Below, in pieces: positions 6,105 to 8,884 of a DNA stretch of 8,884 bases. The notes below the pieces were generated by a model, which was given only the letters and a program-made list of their open reading frames with translations, had not been told where the DNA came from and did not search any database. A program made the position numbers and the translations under genes. Source of the DNA: an uncultured Lachnospiraceae bacterium. GTDB lineage: Bacteria; Bacillota_A; Clostridia; Lachnospirales; Lachnospiraceae. The stretch is from NCBI GenBank assembly GCA_947175285.1, contig CAMWMM010000181.1, positions 1-8,884 of the forward strand, in the 5' to 3' direction. How positions within the stretch are numbered: position 1 is the first letter of the stretch; each line of letters opens with the position of its first letter.

Positions 6105-6500
6105 ATGGAAAAAGAAGAAATAACACCCAGCGAATGGTTGATTATGGAAGTACTTTGGGCAAGCAATACTCCGTTAACTTCATCAGAAGTTATCAAGAAA
6201 ATGCAGGGGAATGTGGATATGTCAGCAAGAATGGTTCGTGTGCTGATGAATCGTTTGAGCCAGAAGGATATTCTTGGCTACACCGTGGATGAGCATGATT
6301 CGAGGGTCTATCACTATTATGTACTGAAACAAAAAGAGGAATGTGTAAAAGAAAAAAGCAGGAAGTTTGTGGACAGTTATTTTTCCGGCAGTGGAACAAA
6401 TGCAATGGCGGCGTTGCTGCAGAGCTTTGATTTGACAGTTGAGCAGATAGAGGAATTAGAGGAAATCCTTGAAAAGAGCAAAGGAAAAGGGAAAAAATGA
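6105..6500 (+). CDS. BlaI/MecI/CopY-family transcriptional repressor
   Basis: A 131-residue repressor, normal for the family. The winged-helix domain starts ITPSEWLIMEVLWAS and contains the recognition region SARMVRVLMNRLSQKDILGYTVD. The C-terminal helical dimerisation and cleavage region runs from YYVLKQKEECV to the end (LEEILEKSKGK). In the known BlaI/BlaR1 pair the membrane protease responds to a signal and the dimeric repressor is cleaved. The gene overlaps the M56 protease gene by ATGA (6497-6500), so the two are translationally coupled. A TTG at 6060 is also in frame, but ATG 6105 is preferred: AGGAAGGG (6091-6098) stands 6 bases before it, and the protein then begins as relatives do. 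I found no convincing promoter or classic TACA/TGTA BlaI operator upstream. Confidence 0.93.
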   Translation: MEKEEITPSEWLIMEVLWASNTPLTSSEVIKKMQGNVDMSARMVRVLMNRLSQKDILGYTVDEHDSRVYHYYVLKQKEECVKEKSRKFVDSYFSGSGTNAMAALLQSFDLTVEQIEELEEILEKSKGKGKK

Positions 6501-7750
6501 TGTGGCAGATGCAATGGTATTTCTTAAATACTCTGTCAATTATAAATGACTGTATCATTTACTTCTGTATACAGCTTGGAAGATGTGTTCTGCTTTCCTT
6601 TCCGGTATTGGCGTTAGTAATTATTTTGCGCGCTACAATTTTAATAAAGACAGTTTTTCTTAGAGGAATGGTTTGGAGTGTCTTTCTCATAGTTCCATTT
6701 TTAGGAAAGCTAAGACTGTTTTATGAAAATATGCTGATGTGCAGGATGTTCATGTGGTGGAACAATATCTGTATTGAATATTGGCAGGTTCGGTATGGGT
6801 ATCTGATTGGCATGATGATTACTGCAAGCCTTATCATTTGGAAATATATAAAACTTCACCGACTTGTATCATGCATGGAAAAAGACAGAATTGACGGGCA
6901 GGAAATTTATATAAATGAAATGGCAGTCACTCCATTTACAACAGGACTTATCCATGCAAGAACAGTAGTTCCAAAAGTAATGCTTCAGAATTTCAAAGCA
7001 GAGGAGTTGAAGGTGATTCTGTGCCATGAGAGGGCGCATATTCGTTTAGGGCACTTATGGTGTTATCTGTTATGGGATATGATACGAGTTCTGCTATGGC
7101 TTAATCCATTTTTAACAGTCTGCAGGAGGTCTTTTAGAGAAGATATGGAGGACATATGCGACAGGGTATCAATTCAAAAAAGTAATGAAACTGCTTATGA
7201 ATACGGAATGCTGCTTTTAAAATGCGTAAAACTTCTCAAGTCAGAGAATGCAGAAATAGCCGCCGCGTTTGCAGGAGAAAAAGATTACAGGGATACAAAA
7301 CAGCGGTTTGTTAAAATAGCAGATTTTACACCATATAAAAAGTGGAAAGCTGTCGTTTTAGGTATATGCTGCGCGGCAACGTTTACGGGAGTGTTTTTGC
7401 TGATAAGGCAGATTTCTTATCCATGCTATACGGAAGATACAAATATTGTGCTAATGAATGAGACAGGTGAAATGTGGATGCTGTATGACAGCGAGGAATT
7501 AAGAAATGCATTTTATGCAGACGGGCAGAATGTCCATATAGACAGAAAAGCAATGGACAGCATTTTACAGAAATATGGCATTGCGGAAAATACTTTCTAT
7601 CTTAGCTTTGGCGGATATATGAAAATACCGGGTATCGGCGGCGGAGGAAGTCTTGTGTATGTGGATTTCAGCGGAGAAAATGAAGAACTGATAATTCCAT
7701 ATTGGAACAGAGACGCGGAGATAGCGACAATTATTTTTAAGGGAATTTAG
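6497..7750 (+). CDS. M56-family (BlaR1-like) membrane metalloprotease and sensor
   Basis: Integral membrane zinc protease of 417 residues. Hydrophobic segments are at about residues 26-50, 56-70 and 100-117. The cytoplasmic zincin domain has PFTTGLIHARTVVP and the HExxH motif (His177, Glu178, His181 in CHERAHIRLGH). The third zinc ligand is probably Glu218 in REDMEDICDRV, where relatives have an E-x-x-x-D pattern. A last helix at about 284-303 is followed by an outer tail of about 114 residues. BlaR1 and MecR1 carry a penicillin-binding domain of roughly 250 residues there with an STxK motif. This tail is far shorter, shows no STxK, and contains a Gly-rich turn (GIGGGGS), so the signal is probably not a beta-lactam. 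It is coupled to the BlaI gene by overlap and lies 13 bases before the DUF6033 gene. Confidence 0.92.
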   Translation: MMWQMQWYFLNTLSIINDCIIYFCIQLGRCVLLSFPVLALVIILRATILIKTVFLRGMVWSVFLIVPFLGKLRLFYENMLMCRMFMWWNNICIEYWQVRYGYLIGMMITASLIIWKYIKLHRLVSCMEKDRIDGQEIYINEMAVTPFTTGLIHARTVVPKVMLQNFKAEELKVILCHERAHIRLGHLWCYLLWDMIRVLLWLNPFLTVCRRSFREDMEDICDRVSIQKSNETAYEYGMLLLKCVKLLKSENAEIAAAFAGEKDYRDTKQRFVKIADFTPYKKWKAVVLGICCAATFTGVFLLIRQISYPCYTEDTNIVLMNETGEMWMLYDSEELRNAFYADGQNVHIDRKAMDSILQKYGIAENTFYLSFGGYMKIPGIGGGGSLVYVDFSGENEELIIPYWNRDAEIATIIFKGI

Positions 7751-7763
7751 GAAGGATAAAATT

Positions 7764-8414
7764 ATGGCAATGGAAATCAGTAGTGCATACAACAGTTATG
7801 CAATGCAGAGCATAGCAAAAAACAGTACAGCGAACAGCGCAAAGAAAAAGGCTGATTATGCAAATAAACTAGCAAAACTTGTTCCTAGTGTAGAGTTTAA
7901 GGTTGGAAATTCTTACTCGACAGCCAAAAGCGGTAAAACTTTGACTGTCAATCCAAAACTTTTGGAAAAAATGCAGAATGATCCAAAGAAAGAAAAAGAA
8001 ATGAAAGAAATGATTAAAGGTGTTGAATCAGCAACAAGGCTAATGGATAGTATTCATAAGGCTAGTGGTTGGACTGTTGTATATCGCCATAGTTATATAG
8101 ATGAAAATGGAAAATATTGTGCTATTGCCTGTGTCAGAAATGATTTTATGCTGAACATGAGCGACAAACTCCGGGAAGAAAGACGGGTAAATTCTGAAAA
8201 ACTGATTGAAAAGACAAAGGAAAAGGCGGCAGAAAAGAAAGAAAAATTAAAGGAAATATTAGAAGAAAAAATTTCCGCTTCCAAAGACGGCACGATTTAT
8301 CTGAATGATACAGATATTAAGACAATTATCGAAGCTACCAAAGAAGATAATGCAGACAAGGCAAATACAAAACAGCAGGCGGGTGTTGGTGTTAATTTAG
8401 ATTTACAGGCATAA
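7764..8414 (+). CDS. DUF6033-type protein, operon partner of BlaI/M56
   Basis: A 216-residue protein resembling DUF6033, an uncharacterised Firmicute family. It starts MAMEISSAYNSYAMQ, with a Ser/Asn/Ala-rich N-terminus and no Sec signal peptide or membrane helix. A compact middle part at about 34-130 includes VNPKLLEKMQNDP and GWTVVYRHSYIDENGKYCA. A highly charged Lys/Glu helix follows at about 135-170, probably coiled coil (EKLIEKTKEKAAEKKEKLKE), and then a polar tail. AGGAAGGA upstream supports the ATG, which is only 13 bases past the protease stop, so it belongs to that operon. The next gene follows after 44 bases. Its role is unknown; linkage suggests that it responds to the signal sensed by the M56 protease. 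Family recognition is from memory of similar sequences. Confidence 0.82.
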   Translation: MAMEISSAYNSYAMQSIAKNSTANSAKKKADYANKLAKLVPSVEFKVGNSYSTAKSGKTLTVNPKLLEKMQNDPKKEKEMKEMIKGVESATRLMDSIHKASGWTVVYRHSYIDENGKYCAIACVRNDFMLNMSDKLREERRVNSEKLIEKTKEKAAEKKEKLKEILEEKISASKDGTIYLNDTDIKTIIEATKEDNADKANTKQQAGVGVNLDLQA

Positions 8415-8458
8415 CAGGAAAGGGATTTCAAATTTTATCGTCAAGGAGGATTAAGAAA

Positions 8459-8884
8459 ATGACAATTAACAGTATCAATGGAGCAAACACACAAATGATG
8501 CAAATGGGAATGAATCAAGCAACAGATTCTTACAGCAGGAATATCCAAAACAAGATTGCCGATGCACAGAAACAGTTACAGGAACTTTCTTCTAATAAAG
8601 ATATGAAGCAGGAAGAAAAAATGGCGAAGCGGCAGGAAATCCAGCAGCAGATCAGTGACTTGAATATGCAGCTTAGACAGCATCAAATGGAAACAAGAAG
8701 GCAGACACAGCAGAAGAATGGCAATTCTTTTGATGATATGCTTGGCGGAAATCAGAACACTGGCACAGCAGGAAGTGCAGACATGGGCGTTCTTATTTCC
8801 CTTTCTACCACAAAGGAGCAAATTGCAGACATGAAGAAAGTGCGTACAGACTTGGAAGGGAAATTGCGTACTGCCGAAACAGAC
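8459..8884 (+). CDS. FlxA-like coiled-coil protein, 3'-truncated by window edge
   Basis: The frame is open from ATG 8459 to the last base, giving 142 residues; the end lies outside. AAGGAGGA (8443-8450) is 8 bases before the ATG. The N-terminus MTINSINGANTQMMQMGMNQ is polar and Met/Asn/Gln-rich, without a signal peptide. Residues about 26-85 form a predicted coiled coil (NKIADAQKQLQELSSNKDM, then KRQEIQQQISDLNMQLRQ), which is the hallmark of FlxA-like proteins. In E. coli flxA depends on the flagellar sigma factor FliA; its function is unknown. A low-complexity linker (GGNQNTGTAGSAD) then leads to a second helical region, STTKEQIADMKKVRTDLEGK. Only 44 bases separate it from the DUF6033 gene, so it is probably in the same operon. 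Extra genes may follow beyond the window. Confidence 0.75.
   Translation, partial: MTINSINGANTQMMQMGMNQATDSYSRNIQNKIADAQKQLQELSSNKDMKQEEKMAKRQEIQQQISDLNMQLRQHQMETRRQTQQKNGNSFDDMLGGNQNTGTAGSADMGVLISLSTTKEQIADMKKVRTDLEGKLRTAETD

Noticed and set aside
6497..7750. Calling the M56 protein a true BlaR1 beta-lactam sensor
   Set aside because: The outer domain is too short, has no visible STxK motif, and there is no beta-lactamase or PBP gene nearby.

Overview
The window looks like chromosome or accessory-island DNA from a low-to-mid-GC Firmicute of class Clostridia, probably a Lachnospiraceae/Ruminococcaceae-type anaerobe. The reasons are strong AGGAGG-type ribosome binding sites, AT-rich sigma-A promoters, and the families present: OmpR/HK pair, TetR with a small membrane protein, DUF3795, BlaI/M56, and DUF6033/FlxA-like proteins. 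This assignment is inference from family content and base use; no marker gene is present.

Layout. (1) 1-1790, + strand: the 3' part of an OmpR-type response regulator overlaps (ATGA) a complete sensor histidine kinase. (2) 1871-3246, - strand: a TetR-type repressor has its own TTGACA/TATAAT promoter and a palindromic candidate operator. It overlaps a four-helix membrane protein, which is followed by a 52-codon gene with its own near-consensus promoter. A perfect 13-bp hairpin lies beyond that gene and reuses a 10-mer found at its promoter. (3) 3267-4194, + strand: an ADP-ribosylglycohydrolase gene is broken by a frame change that appears to come with an internal deletion. Its promoter carries a TTGTTTC/GAAACAA palindrome. 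(4) 5984-4204, - strand: an AraC-type regulator, a 12-cysteine DUF3795 protein and a GNAT acetyltransferase form one likely operon. (5) 6105-8884, + strand: a BlaI-type repressor overlaps an M56 (BlaR1-like) membrane metalloprotease, followed at short spacing by a DUF6033 protein and an FlxA-like coiled-coil protein that runs off the right edge.

How they work together. Each block carries its own regulator (two-component pair, TetR, AraC, BlaI/M56), so the window is a series of separately controlled stress- or signal-response modules rather than one pathway. The most interesting is the last block. It has the architecture of the beta-lactam-sensing BlaI/BlaR1 system, but its membrane protease has only a short, non-penicillin-binding outer domain, and the cargo is two proteins of unknown function instead of a beta-lactamase. 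No rRNA, tRNA, CRISPR array, transposase or integrase gene was recognised. There is no gene-free stretch longer than about 180 bases.
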